Shown piece after piece: positions 53,401-62,738 of a DNA stretch of 64,000 nt; the first letter of the stretch is position 1, and each line of letters begins with the position of its first letter. Origin of the DNA: a virus; the IMG/VR virus record IMGVR_UViG_3300007640_000033, positions 1 through 64,000 of that record. One strand, given 5' to 3'. Made by a program: the position numbers and the translations under genes. The notes under the pieces were generated by a model, which worked only from the letters and a program-made list of their open reading frames with translations, searched no databases and was not told the origin of the DNA.

Positions 53401-55321
53401 TTTATTTTATCCATCATATTTTTATACACCAGGTTCAGGTTTTAGTGCTTATACAACATCAGCAACTACTTTATATTCTCGTTTAGATGGTAGTTCGTCA
53501 ACATTTAGACCAAACTCAAGTGCACAACCATTGAATAACGCTTCGGTAATACAGTCTAATAGAGTTAAAAGTAATGGTTCTAATAATTTATTATCATTAA
53601 CTGCGAGTGAAAGGGTTTATAAGTATTTGATTGGTGATGTATTAGATGGTGGTTCATACATGTACTTTGTAAAAGATTCATACGGTACAACACCATTTAG
53701 TCAAGACGCTTACTATTCACCGGTGTATTCAAAAACAAACTCTATGTCATTCTCTGATAAAAATAGAGTTGTTATGAGAAGTGATAGATTACCAAGTTCA
53801 GACCTACAAGAAACATCACTGAATAACAGTTATTTATTACAGCAAAATTTAAATTTTGCCATTTATAACCAAACAAATCCACAAGAAATAAACGCCGCTT
53901 TTAATGGTTATAGTACAGGTGCTTCTTTAGGTTCTAATAGTTTATCCAATAATGACTTTTTAGGTACAAATGTTTTAGACTCATATTCATGTGAGAATAT
54001 GGTTTCACTTGATTGTTATAGTGGAGATGGATATAACTTTGGTGTCATCCCTAATTGTGATGGCGATTTTGTTCAAAAAGGTTGTTATGTTCTTGTTACA
54101 AAACCATTTGTTACCTTACTAAAAGACTTTGGGTATGTCAATGAATGGGGTTATAGATTTAGATTTTTCTATGGTATTTGTCAGGGGGTAATCTCCGATG
54201 TATTCTCGAATAACTGGGTAAACGGAACGGTATATACATTCCCAATTCAAATTGATAATTACTATAATGGTAATCCATTTAGTCCTGATTTCAATCAACC
54301 AACAAGCGAATATTGTCAGAAAGCGGTTTATCTACATGAGCCAACCAATAATTTTTACCTAAGGTCGACACCTTACTATTCAGGAACCACATCAACCGCA
54401 GGTACTTTTGTTGGTGATATACCTCTTACAGGGGCATTCAATGATAGAGAGGTATTATTCCCGACAACAATAATGGATTTAGGTCCCAAAGATTTTTATC
54501 TAAAAGAATTGATACATTCATCAACTTATGATGGATATTCTGTTTCAGGATTAACAACAACATCATATGGTGATTTGAGTGATATTTTAAACGTATTTTT
54601 ATTAACTAGAATTACAAATACGGGATTTTTATCTCAGTTATTTAGTGCGGGAAATGCCTCAATAAATGGTTTGTTTGACCAAAGAAAAAATGCATATGAT
54701 AATGCGTATGGTAGAATTGATGGTGATTATGCGCAATTATCATCAATAAATTCTCAAGTTGGTGTTATAAAATTTAATAAAAATTATTATGGAACAGGAA
54801 ATCAAATAATAGTTGCTGGTAACAACAATGATAATGTTATGTTGGGTATATTCTTCTCATCATCAACATATGACATTCAATTGATGGATAATATATCACC
54901 AGGTAGAAATATTATTAATATTAATAATCTACAAGTTTTGGACACATATGGGTTTAATTCACAAGAAGTACCAATGATGCAATGGAATATAATATCAAAC
55001 ACATCATTTAATACAATATTTGGTTCTCAAAGAAATGGTTGGGCAACAAATAAAAATGATATCTATAGTATAAAGTACCAATCGTTAGATAGAATAACAT
55101 CCAAATACTTCCAAAATGGTAATAGAGATAGTACTTATAATATAAGAGGATATATTTTCGCTCAAGACCAAAACGGTAATCTTACAACAAGTACACAAGG
55201 TATAACACAAGGTAAAAAAATAGTAGGTGCTCCTTGGCACTTCTATTTTGGACTTAAGAGAGGTGCGTCGGCATTTGATAAATTTGCTAAAATTTATATA
55301 ACAGACCCAAATGAGCTCTGA
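50456..55321 (+). CDS. Giant virion protein with carboxypeptidase-regulatory-like domain and predicted membrane helices
   Basis: 1621 residues. Residues about 48-175 resemble a carboxypeptidase-regulatory/SdrD-like beta-sandwich (GVIAGRVLANGGFGIPNARV, then SSGDYMILGVPTGNHTVVLD). Residues about 500-597 are strikingly hydrophobic: FFIVSILFQILQIIMLPLVF, WNEFLIPFVILMLAL and FLMAIPFALKAAAWAAFGIS, at least three potential membrane helices, followed by a Cys-rich turn (CEACDCG). The remaining 1000 residues are Ser/Thr/Asn/Tyr-rich beta-type sequence as in fibres. No family recognised. A membrane-spanning segment inside a virion protein suggests that the protein enters the host envelope on infection, or that the hydrophobic part is buried in the baseplate. 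The stop overlaps the next gene by 11 nt. Confidence 0.6.
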   Translation: MPNSYRIRTEVGVDKNIQVQIDQDFDELEILSLKIRQSDVYTKDCSQYGVIAGRVLANGGFGIPNARVSVFIPLSQEDELNPIISTLYPYQNIGDLNEDGYRYNLLPYIPSHGGHTATGTFPERNDALFDEAVIEVFDKYYKFTVKTNSSGDYMILGVPTGNHTVVLDLDLSDIGEFSLSPQDLIRMGLATESQVAGTRFKSSEDLNSLPQIVNLNKAIDVAPLWGQPNVCQIAISRVDFDLRQEASIDIQPTAIFMGSMISSPDDTKLSTYCNPKNRLGNLCELITGPGEIIGVRQTIFQGEDGYPLLEVADLPNNGNLIDEDGTFLFDVPMNLDYVVTNEFGERIFSNDPKKGIPTSSKYRFKLKWKQPNTLNVDVKRPYVLVPNVREWGWNSTGTNYNVDDVEKSYAFSLDWSAYTNPDSAVACEDTFYKFQYNKVYTVSQFIDNLSGEEDNPYLFISNIFGRREKFVGIKEITSRECKSTNNEFPTNDAVRNFNLQFFIVSILFQILQIIMLPLVFIFHVVAFLWNEFLIPFVILMLALSTNQIIGEIAAAQAAIASSAGGGFANFLMAIPFALKAAAWAAFGISFTVLAIKLYGTKFPQIRLPMITYPDCEACDCGSSEGVSNGTPNFGSSSLVQTSGSIYTMKNTTFPISGNDWALDPDSNNYGTKKALYESGVISILGGLASPDERKRMPGIGDKVDGKRFWSNQLTLSERINKFNLKQNYFNNGTNRVKLYIAPNVASNSGKFHYDSTITVFSQPGVTYNAGDLVTFVNRTNSSDINTISGVTNDTGTNTITGTSSTLTQVTIPWCNTSNYFLQNTTTYNFTGDTTGYTIYHEYPTDIEYCQVITAVTVSEVRTLLQNTSGGPNFQSFYNIINGSMDIYNEQRNGDKKTFPFPNVIDNFDSQVILILQRGVDPYSPLVETKVGLGKILGRTSEDSIQVTTNLRLNIPLQPIPSTSTLSLKQHNISNNNDSVNGYLFYPSYFYTPGSGFSAYTTSATTLYSRLDGSSSTFRPNSSAQPLNNASVIQSNRVKSNGSNNLLSLTASERVYKYLIGDVLDGGSYMYFVKDSYGTTPFSQDAYYSPVYSKTNSMSFSDKNRVVMRSDRLPSSDLQETSLNNSYLLQQNLNFAIYNQTNPQEINAAFNGYSTGASLGSNSLSNNDFLGTNVLDSYSCENMVSLDCYSGDGYNFGVIPNCDGDFVQKGCYVLVTKPFVTLLKDFGYVNEWGYRFRFFYGICQGVISDVFSNNWVNGTVYTFPIQIDNYYNGNPFSPDFNQPTSEYCQKAVYLHEPTNNFYLRSTPYYSGTTSTAGTFVGDIPLTGAFNDREVLFPTTIMDLGPKDFYLKELIHSSTYDGYSVSGLTTTSYGDLSDILNVFLLTRITNTGFLSQLFSAGNASINGLFDQRKNAYDNAYGRIDGDYAQLSSINSQVGVIKFNKNYYGTGNQIIVAGNNNDNVMLGIFFSSSTYDIQLMDNISPGRNIININNLQVLDTYGFNSQEVPMMQWNIISNTSFNTIFGSQRNGWATNKNDIYSIKYQSLDRITSKYFQNGNRDSTYNIRGYIFAQDQNGNLTTSTQGITQGKKIVGAPWHFYFGLKRGASAFDKFAKIYITDPNEL

Positions 55322-56999
55322 AGGTAAACAAGTTGTTTTAGGTTCCTTGAAATATAAGTCTAGTACAAACCAAGACTTATTTATTCAAGTACCACTTACT
55401 GGTGAACAATCAGAAATGATTGAGTCAGATAGAACTATTGTTGTAAATGCTGCTACTGAATATGATGTTGAACGACAGAAATCAACAGTATTTAGACCAA
55501 GTGCCAAAATTAATTACATATATAATAATGATGTATTAGGTTCAACTACATACCCAATCTTATTAAATAATATGTATTATTTTAACGCTAAACAATCTTT
55601 TTATAGTGGAAAATGGAGTGGGTTTCCACAATATCATGAATTTGATTTAATTAGAAATGATGTTGACACACAACAAGTTCAATTTGTAGCAAAAAGCGCA
55701 TCAACATATAATTGGAATGTTATGTTGAGTTATGCTTATGATAATAACACAACAAAACAAATGAAATATGAATCACCTGAATATACAATTTCATGGGTTT
55801 GTAGTGATGGTATTCCATATAGAATAACAAATGAAAGATATAATGGACAAAAAGTCTTAAAATTCACCTGTCCTATGACACATGGATTATCTCAAGGAGA
55901 TTATGTTATTTTGGATAAATCTTATAATGGTTCAAATGCATTTCAAGTGGATTATATTGGTGATGATTATCAGAATAATTTAGAATACGTTTTTATATTA
56001 ATTGATATTGGATACACAGGTACTACTCTTAGTGATGGAGTTACAGGAACATTCAAAAGATGTACTGATATAAATAATAGTGGAGAAACGACCTCAACTT
56101 ATTACGTTAGAAGACAAAAAATATTGACACCAATCCAAGAAACAATTTTAGAAAAAGCCGGATTTGAATTAAATCCTTTTAGAGATGATGTTCAATACGA
56201 AACAAGTATTTTTACACCCAATCAAACAGCTAGAATTTCAAAGAAAAACAATTCACAAGCGTATACCATATCCTTCAAAGAAGATTTAGATTTTAGTGGA
56301 TTGATTGATAATCAAAAAAGACCATTATCTAAGTTATATTATTCATTTTTTAATAGAGGGTATTTTGGAATGTTTTACGATAATGGAACCAATGGACTAA
56401 AAGAGGGGTGGAAATTTAACGTTGGTACCGGAACTACTTGGTGGGATAAAAACAATCCTGATTCTGATAGTTCATTACAATTGAATAGTTATACTAAAGT
56501 TGTTGGAGGACAAACATACCAATTCAACTATAATCAAACACCAAATATTGGTGATGTATTTGATGGTGATTTTTGTGAGTGGAATAATTATGAAATGACT
56601 GAAAGAGTTGTTTCAAATATGTACCATAAAATTACATATAATCAACAAATTTTTAATACACAAGAAACACCAACAACAAATTATTATGGGTTTTATTATC
56701 AACCGTTTCATCCAACATCAATAAAAGAATTTTCATCTTATATTGAAGACGCAATTCCCACAATGGCAGATAATGTCCCAACCTATTCTTATTTCTCACA
56801 ATCAACAAATAGATTTAGGTGGAGAGATATATACCCTTATGGTATTGTAGATGAGATTGGTGTTGGTGTTGATTACCCATATCTGAATTCAGCTCATTAT
56901 CCATTTGAAAATATAATTTTTAGATTAATTCCAGAAGGGGTTAATTATAATATACAGACATTTATAACAACAGACCCAGTAATCGATGATTGTGAATAA
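55311..56999 (+). CDS. Virion structural protein (baseplate/fibre type)
   Basis: 562 residues, not assigned to a family. It is beta-rich with many Tyr/Asn/Thr residues. The N-terminus (KQVVLGSLKYKSSTNQDLFI) and segments such as FRPSAKINYIYNNDVLGSTT look like repeats of immunoglobulin-like or jelly-roll strands. PYRITNERYNGQKVLKFTCP and GLSQGDYVILDKSYNG suggest a small receptor- or chaperone-like module. Genes on both sides overlap by 11 and 14 nt, so it is translated as part of the baseplate/fibre operon. Function inferred from context. Confidence 0.5.
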   Translation: MSSEGKQVVLGSLKYKSSTNQDLFIQVPLTGEQSEMIESDRTIVVNAATEYDVERQKSTVFRPSAKINYIYNNDVLGSTTYPILLNNMYYFNAKQSFYSGKWSGFPQYHEFDLIRNDVDTQQVQFVAKSASTYNWNVMLSYAYDNNTTKQMKYESPEYTISWVCSDGIPYRITNERYNGQKVLKFTCPMTHGLSQGDYVILDKSYNGSNAFQVDYIGDDYQNNLEYVFILIDIGYTGTTLSDGVTGTFKRCTDINNSGETTSTYYVRRQKILTPIQETILEKAGFELNPFRDDVQYETSIFTPNQTARISKKNNSQAYTISFKEDLDFSGLIDNQKRPLSKLYYSFFNRGYFGMFYDNGTNGLKEGWKFNVGTGTTWWDKNNPDSDSSLQLNSYTKVVGGQTYQFNYNQTPNIGDVFDGDFCEWNNYEMTERVVSNMYHKITYNQQIFNTQETPTTNYYGFYYQPFHPTSIKEFSSYIEDAIPTMADNVPTYSYFSQSTNRFRWRDIYPYGIVDEIGVGVDYPYLNSAHYPFENIIFRLIPEGVNYNIQTFITTDPVIDDCE

Positions 57000-57774
57000 C
57001 TATAAAATAACGATACCTTCAGGTACTACGGATTTCAATTTCGTGGTTGATATGTCATGGGATATGTTAGCGCGTGATAATGAGATTGACATTTACGAGG
57101 GTAAAGTTTTGGCTTTATTATTAGGTGGTGATACTAATTTTGAGTTAGATAGGTTTGAACATGCGGAACATGATAATGGAACAGCAATAAATTACGACTT
57201 TTATTTCACATCTGCGGCAACAATAGATAGTCAAACTGTTTGGTCAAATACGTACATACAACAAGGGTTTACTGTACAAAATTTATATTATGCACAAAAC
57301 TCATTTACAAATTCATTCTTCAAGTTGGACTTTTATGATACAACGGAAGAAACTAATCAAAATAGCTACCTAACAATAATAATTCCAACAAGTCAAGGAA
57401 GAACAACACCTGCTCAATTACAAAGAGGGGTTAATGTTAATATTAGAAAACCATCATTTTTATTAGATTATGTTGGAGACAAAGAAGGTTTCTTTATTTA
57501 TTGGTTACAAGATTTTGAATATTTGGGTCTCGATAGATTTTATATGTCAGCAAAGTTTTATGACGCTAAATTAGGTGTATTTGTTAAAATGATGAATGAA
57601 CCACAGAATGTGTCAGGCACTGGTTATTACAATTTCAATGGAGCAGATAAATTCTATTATAGAGTAGATATGGATTATTCTAATCAAACATATAAGGTTT
57701 ATGATATGAATAATAGTAGAGTTGGTGATTCAGAAACAAACTCAATAAAATGGTATGAATATGTTAATCCATGA
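56986..57774 (+). CDS. Virion structural protein, unrecognised
   Basis: 262 residues from the ATG at 56986. Beta-rich, Asp/Asn/Tyr-rich: VNNYKITIPSGTTDFNFVVD, then a DWxMLA-like start to a compact domain, and a YFIYWLQDFEYLGLDRFYM-like aromatic stretch near residue 165. No known motif. It overlaps the previous gene by 14 nt and the next by 4 nt. Most likely a baseplate-associated or fibre-attachment protein. Confidence 0.45.
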   Translation: MIVNNYKITIPSGTTDFNFVVDMSWDMLARDNEIDIYEGKVLALLLGGDTNFELDRFEHAEHDNGTAINYDFYFTSAATIDSQTVWSNTYIQQGFTVQNLYYAQNSFTNSFFKLDFYDTTEETNQNSYLTIIIPTSQGRTTPAQLQRGVNVNIRKPSFLLDYVGDKEGFFIYWLQDFEYLGLDRFYMSAKFYDAKLGVFVKMMNEPQNVSGTGYYNFNGADKFYYRVDMDYSNQTYKVYDMNNSRVGDSETNSIKWYEYVNP

Positions 57775-58850
57775 TAGATACTGCTTACAAATATATTATA
57801 TCGCCTGAAAATATCAAAAATGATATTTTCCAAACCACATATGATGGGGTAACTGTTGGTGCGTACTCATCAATGACCCAAGTCCTCGCCTCAGGAATAT
57901 TAACTGGACTTACAATCCCGATATTGATTACTGAAAACACAATTGATTTGGGTTATTATTCTGTTTTTGATGGTGCTGTATATCAAAAAGAAACTGTTAC
58001 TAATTTTATTTTTTCAGCATCTTCGGCCAATTCATATACGTATTATGTTTATAATACCTCATCTGATATAAACAAATTCACAGAATTGGCGAGTTATGTA
58101 ATAGATTGGGGTGATGGTAGTCAATTAGAAACCGTAACATCGTTTGCTCCAAATAATGTATCACATTTATACCCTTCAGTACCTGAACAAAGTGGTTTGA
58201 CAATAACTATGACTCAATCAACACCATTTGGTGTTAATACAATTAAGAAAAATATTGTAATACCTTATACAGGAGTAACAATTGACAATCCAAATGGTGA
58301 GGCTTTTTTTACACCAAATGTTGGTTCATGGACTGCAACACCTGTTTCTTATGATTTTATATTCTCAGGTGACAGTGTAAATACCATTGAGAGTGAGGTA
58401 AGTGCTGATTATACAACAGTACCATTCCCTGTATCAGGGTATACGTCATCTAGAATAACAGAATTGGCTAATTATGGTTCTGTAAAATATGACGTTGGAT
58501 TAAAATATGTGAATGACATTTATATTGGTGCTATTACCAATATGACAACAGGTGTATCAGGTTATACTGCTTACACAGTTAATGATATAGATTATTATGA
58601 TTATTCAGATGGAACTACAATTTTTGTGGTTCAATCATCAGGATTTACACAAAATGACTTAGTTGCTGAACCAATTGTAAAAGATGAGAGTCTAATTGGA
58701 ATAGTTTCACCTCCAGAAATTCAATCAGATGTATTTATTGAGAGGGGTAAAAACTCGGCAAATGAAAGACTACAGAGACTCGGAGAAGTTAATAACATGG
58801 AAGCACTTACTCGTTATGGGTATGGGTTTTTTAATATTGTAAAAAAATAA
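57771..58850 (+). CDS. Virion structural protein with PKD-like domain
   Basis: 359 residues. YVIDWGDGSQLETVTSFAPN followed by VSHLYPSVPEQSGLTITMTQ (about residues 118-155) matches the PKD fold (W-x-D/F-GDGS ... H-x-Y), common in surface-binding proteins. The C-terminus (ERGKNSANERLQRLGEVNNM, about 324-343) ends in a helical stem. Unassigned family. Overlaps the previous gene by 4 nt; the next starts 4 nt later. Possibly a carbohydrate- or protein-binding part of the baseplate periphery. Confidence 0.5.
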   Translation: MIDTAYKYIISPENIKNDIFQTTYDGVTVGAYSSMTQVLASGILTGLTIPILITENTIDLGYYSVFDGAVYQKETVTNFIFSASSANSYTYYVYNTSSDINKFTELASYVIDWGDGSQLETVTSFAPNNVSHLYPSVPEQSGLTITMTQSTPFGVNTIKKNIVIPYTGVTIDNPNGEAFFTPNVGSWTATPVSYDFIFSGDSVNTIESEVSADYTTVPFPVSGYTSSRITELANYGSVKYDVGLKYVNDIYIGAITNMTTGVSGYTAYTVNDIDYYDYSDGTTIFVVQSSGFTQNDLVAEPIVKDESLIGIVSPPEIQSDVFIERGKNSANERLQRLGEVNNMEALTRYGYGFFNIVKK

Positions 58851-58854
58851 AAAA

Positions 58855-59760
58855 ATGGCGATAGGAACATACGGAACCACAAGACCAGCAGACGTTTCAC
58901 CAGAAGATGTTGATATTATCTTGAACTATACCCCTTCAAGAGATGTTACAGACAATTATGTGTTGAAATCATTAGATGCTGCATCAATTCTTAGACCTTA
59001 TTTCAATAACTCCACAACAGGTGGAAGTAATGTTGAAATATTAGGTGGGTTATATAATTTAAGATTACCTTCATCTGAATTCAATCAGGTTGGAATTTAT
59101 ACTTTATATATTCGACCTAAGCAAATTAGAACATCAATTACTGATTGTGGGGTTTTAGCTGCATTACCAAACGTAAAAGGTATTGTTATTGATTTATCAA
59201 ATGTTTCAAGTGCTGATAGAAATAAATTTGTTAGCCAAGGTCTTGTAGGTTTTAGAGTTGAGTATTTAAATTCTGACGGAACTAAGATACCTAATTTCTT
59301 TAGAATAGTAACATCTAATTTTTATTGTGAACCTGTTATTCAGAATTTGACAAATACATCTCAAAAAGCTGTCAGGTATAGATATACGGATGGGGTGTCA
59401 AATTTAGTATTCTGTACTCTTTCACCATCGTCTTCACCAACAAACAAACCGAATTCTACACCATTCATTGGTCAACCTGCTCAAAGTATTATTCTAAGTA
59501 ATACCTATTTCAATCCTATTACTATGGAAATTGAAATGGTTGAGTACGACATCCAGTCATTGGCGATAGCTCTTTACGGAAATCAAACTAAGAGTATTGA
59601 TGATGGTATCTACACGATTTACGACTCAGATAATAACATCTATAAACAATACAACCTCTATGAAATTAGAGACCAATTCAACAACTTGTTGTATGAGGTT
59701 CGTCAAGATAGAGGTACTAATATTGATTTCAGTAAGAACTTCACCAACATCACTGAATAA
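58855..59760 (+). CDS. Virion structural protein, baseplate-associated
   Basis: 301 residues, not recognised. N-terminus TYGTTRPADVSPEDVDIILN followed by a Gly/Ser-rich turn; central GIYTLYIRPKQIRTSITDCG and VLAALPNVKGIVIDLS; C-terminal helix YNLYEIRDQFNNLLYEVRQD. The arrangement looks like a wedge-to-fibre adaptor. The final A of its stop is the first base of the next ATG, indicating tight coupling with the gp7/I-like protein that follows. Confidence 0.45.
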   Translation: MAIGTYGTTRPADVSPEDVDIILNYTPSRDVTDNYVLKSLDAASILRPYFNNSTTGGSNVEILGGLYNLRLPSSEFNQVGIYTLYIRPKQIRTSITDCGVLAALPNVKGIVIDLSNVSSADRNKFVSQGLVGFRVEYLNSDGTKIPNFFRIVTSNFYCEPVIQNLTNTSQKAVRYRYTDGVSNLVFCTLSPSSSPTNKPNSTPFIGQPAQSIILSNTYFNPITMEIEMVEYDIQSLAIALYGNQTKSIDDGIYTIYDSDNNIYKQYNLYEIRDQFNNLLYEVRQDRGTNIDFSKNFTNITE

Positions 59761-62738
59761 TGGCGGATACTCGTAAATACATATACCCACCGAGACCGGC
59801 TAGTGGAGCTGGCACTTTTTCTGATAACATCGTCGGATTGCAAACCGTAGATGGTGGAGGACTTACGCAGGGTAATTTTGAATTTACAACAGGTATTGCG
59901 GAAAAGGTAAATCGTACTTTTGATATTGGTTCTTTTTCTGAACCAATATCTTTAGACACATTACAAATAGACCACACGGCTGAGTCCCGTGCAATAATTG
60001 AGAAACAATATAAAGTATATCCTAAGTTTAATACAACTCAGATATTAAACTTTACCTTATATGGTTCTTTAGCTAAAAGACTTGAAGTATCGATTACTAA
60101 AATTATAAATTGGTTTCCCGGTGCATTGGATTTTACAAATCTAAACTCTGGATATACAACAGGTAATACTGCAATAAACATTTCATATGACTCAGTTTCA
60201 AATGAAACTTACTTTGAGGTTGTATTAGCGCAAGCAAAAAACCCGTTTGATATTGACTATACACCATCGGCGGCGACTGCAATAAACAGTGTTGTAAATG
60301 ATGTATCACCACTTAGGAATTTTTATTCAAATTATTTTAAATATGTTCTTGATATAAATGGTACAACTTACCCAATTGTTGATATTGTTGCACCACAAAC
60401 AATGAGTGGACCAACATTGGGTTTATATATTTTAGGACAACCTTTCAATAGTTCAACAACAATTGATAGATTTTTAATAAGACCTAGTGATTCCGTTGTT
60501 GACCAAGTATTCAAACAGGATTTTGATGAGGTAGAACAATTTTTATTGAATAGATTATCGAATCCTATATATACCGCATTTTTCCAAGTACCAACAGAAT
60601 CACCAACAGGTCAGTTCTATACTAAAGCACAAACTGTAATTTGGCCATTAGATGGTCCTTGGAATATTTTAATTGAAGGAACCGCTTTTGACACATATCT
60701 TGAAACTGTTAGTGAAATTGCGGCTCAATTAGATACAACAAGAACTGATTATATAACCAGAAGTTTAATTACGGATGCGTTTAGAGAATTTGATACTGAA
60801 GATAGAAGGATTGAAAAAGTTCTTCAAATCTATGGAAGAAGTTTTGATGAGATTAAAAAATACATTGATGGTTTATCTTTTGTCAATTCAGTTCACTATA
60901 ATCCATCTAATGATATACCTAGTGAATTACTTAAAAATTTAGCAGAAACAATTGGTTGGGATACAAATATATCACCAATACAGAATGACGACCTAAAAGA
61001 TGCAATATTTGGTAATACAAATACAATCACCTATTCAGGATATTCAAGAGCGCTAACACCTGAAGAAATTAATGCTCAATATTTCAGAAATTTGATTCTG
61101 AATTCGGCTTACATTTTCAAGAGTAAAGGTACACCACGTTCTATCTTGGCTTTGATGAAGATGATTGGTGCTCCTGATTCTTTAATTGATTTTACTGAAA
61201 GTGTTTATTTAGCGGACCAAAAAGTTGACATGACAACTTTTGAATCTAACTATTCTCAAATCACTGGTGGAACTTATGTTGAACAATTACCAAGTTTAGA
61301 TTCACAAGTAACGTTTAAATTACAGGGTCAAACTTACACTGGATTTGGTATTACAAATATAGTACAGGAAGTAGACACTAGCCTACGTGATTACCCCATC
61401 GATGTAAATGGATATCCAAAGGCTCCAATTTCAACTGATGAATTTTTCTTTGAAAAAGGTGCGGGTTGGTATGAAACCACACCGGCACACATTAGTCCTG
61501 ATGAGGTAGTAATTACAGGTCAGGTTTTCACAGGTCAAAATCCTGACATCCAAAGCCAGTTAGAACCATTCACCTATGGTCAAAAATATTTTGATAGGTT
61601 TAGAAAGTTCCCTTATATGAAAGAAGGGTTCAAACTTCAAAGAGTTGTTGATAATAAAAAGTCTTGGGTTGAAAACGAAACTGTTGGGTTGGGTACTCTT
61701 AGGATTGGTAGAAATGCGGGGTACAATGCTTACTATTATACTTCAGATGAGAAGTTGGTATTAAATGCTAAGAACATTGATTTATTCTTAAATGCAGGAC
61801 AGGGATTAGCCTATGATGTGTGGAGGATGTCAACTAATTATAACTTCCCAATTCCATCATCTGGAGTTACAAGTTCAACTGTTAGAACAGGTGATACTGA
61901 TTGGACTGTTATTGACCCCCAACCTAGTAAGTTAACTTTCTTTGAATTCCAAGAAACTTTTTGGAAGAACATGATTGATGTTAGAAACCGTCAATACATT
62001 ACAGATGGTAAGACAGGTGGATACCCAAGATTGTATTCTATGTATTGGAATTATTTACAATCTCAAGAATTGGCTGGTTTAACAAACAACAATTACAACT
62101 ATCAGAATCTAATTGAGTACATTCAGGGTATTGGTGATTTTTGGCCTCAGTTGGTAAAACAAATGATTGCGGCAACAACCATTTGGAATACAGGTGAGAG
62201 GTTAGAGAATTCTATTTTCCACAGACAGAAAGTTGATTGGCCAAGACAAAGGGGTTGTGAATTGGTTCCTGTTCCTGCGGACCAGTGTTTTGGTACGGGT
62301 AACATTTTTGCGTACGACTGTTCGACAGAGTTTGTTGAGACGTTTATTTATCCATGGCTCAATAGTAGTTCATCGTTGACTTCGTTTAGTGAGATATTAC
62401 TTAATAGACTTACAAATTTTGCAAATACAAATGGTTTGACTTTGTCGGATTGTTTACAGAATTCATTGAAGACCACATGGTATATTGATGTAAGAATTGG
62501 AAATGATGTACTGGTATATGTACCGTACTATTATGGTTTTGGTATTGATGACGTACCGAGTAATCAGACATATAAAGAAGCCTTACAAAATAATTTGTCA
62601 ACCTTAAATGATTATGGGTTCACTTATTTTATGAATGGAAATACATTAAGGGTTACTAATTTGGATTGTATCCCTTCAAACTTGGAAAATGACTTTACCA
62701 TAAACACGACCATAGGTCTTGAAATTTCTTGTTGCTAA
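59760..62738 (+). CDS. Large baseplate wedge protein with tail-protein-I-like segment
   Basis: 992 residues. In the middle (about residues 345-480), RRIEKVLQIYGRSFDEIKKY, IDGLSFVNSVHYNPSNDIPS, LLKNLAETIGWD and SAYIFKSKGTPRSILALMKM reproduce the P2 gpI/T4 wedge pattern found in baseplate proteins that hold fibres: a helix, a disc-facing loop, then the 'KSKGTxxSI' block. The C-terminal third is aromatic-rich with several Trp-Trp-like contacts (FFEFQETFWKNMIDVRNRQY) and a Cys-rich end (CFGTGNIFAYDCS). T4 gp7 (1032 residues) is similar in size and role. It would connect the wedge ring to the SprB-like fibre encoded next. Confidence 0.65.
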   Translation: MADTRKYIYPPRPASGAGTFSDNIVGLQTVDGGGLTQGNFEFTTGIAEKVNRTFDIGSFSEPISLDTLQIDHTAESRAIIEKQYKVYPKFNTTQILNFTLYGSLAKRLEVSITKIINWFPGALDFTNLNSGYTTGNTAINISYDSVSNETYFEVVLAQAKNPFDIDYTPSAATAINSVVNDVSPLRNFYSNYFKYVLDINGTTYPIVDIVAPQTMSGPTLGLYILGQPFNSSTTIDRFLIRPSDSVVDQVFKQDFDEVEQFLLNRLSNPIYTAFFQVPTESPTGQFYTKAQTVIWPLDGPWNILIEGTAFDTYLETVSEIAAQLDTTRTDYITRSLITDAFREFDTEDRRIEKVLQIYGRSFDEIKKYIDGLSFVNSVHYNPSNDIPSELLKNLAETIGWDTNISPIQNDDLKDAIFGNTNTITYSGYSRALTPEEINAQYFRNLILNSAYIFKSKGTPRSILALMKMIGAPDSLIDFTESVYLADQKVDMTTFESNYSQITGGTYVEQLPSLDSQVTFKLQGQTYTGFGITNIVQEVDTSLRDYPIDVNGYPKAPISTDEFFFEKGAGWYETTPAHISPDEVVITGQVFTGQNPDIQSQLEPFTYGQKYFDRFRKFPYMKEGFKLQRVVDNKKSWVENETVGLGTLRIGRNAGYNAYYYTSDEKLVLNAKNIDLFLNAGQGLAYDVWRMSTNYNFPIPSSGVTSSTVRTGDTDWTVIDPQPSKLTFFEFQETFWKNMIDVRNRQYITDGKTGGYPRLYSMYWNYLQSQELAGLTNNNYNYQNLIEYIQGIGDFWPQLVKQMIAATTIWNTGERLENSIFHRQKVDWPRQRGCELVPVPADQCFGTGNIFAYDCSTEFVETFIYPWLNSSSSLTSFSEILLNRLTNFANTNGLTLSDCLQNSLKTTWYIDVRIGNDVLVYVPYYYGFGIDDVPSNQTYKEALQNNLSTLNDYGFTYFMNGNTLRVTNLDCIPSNLENDFTINTTIGLEISCC

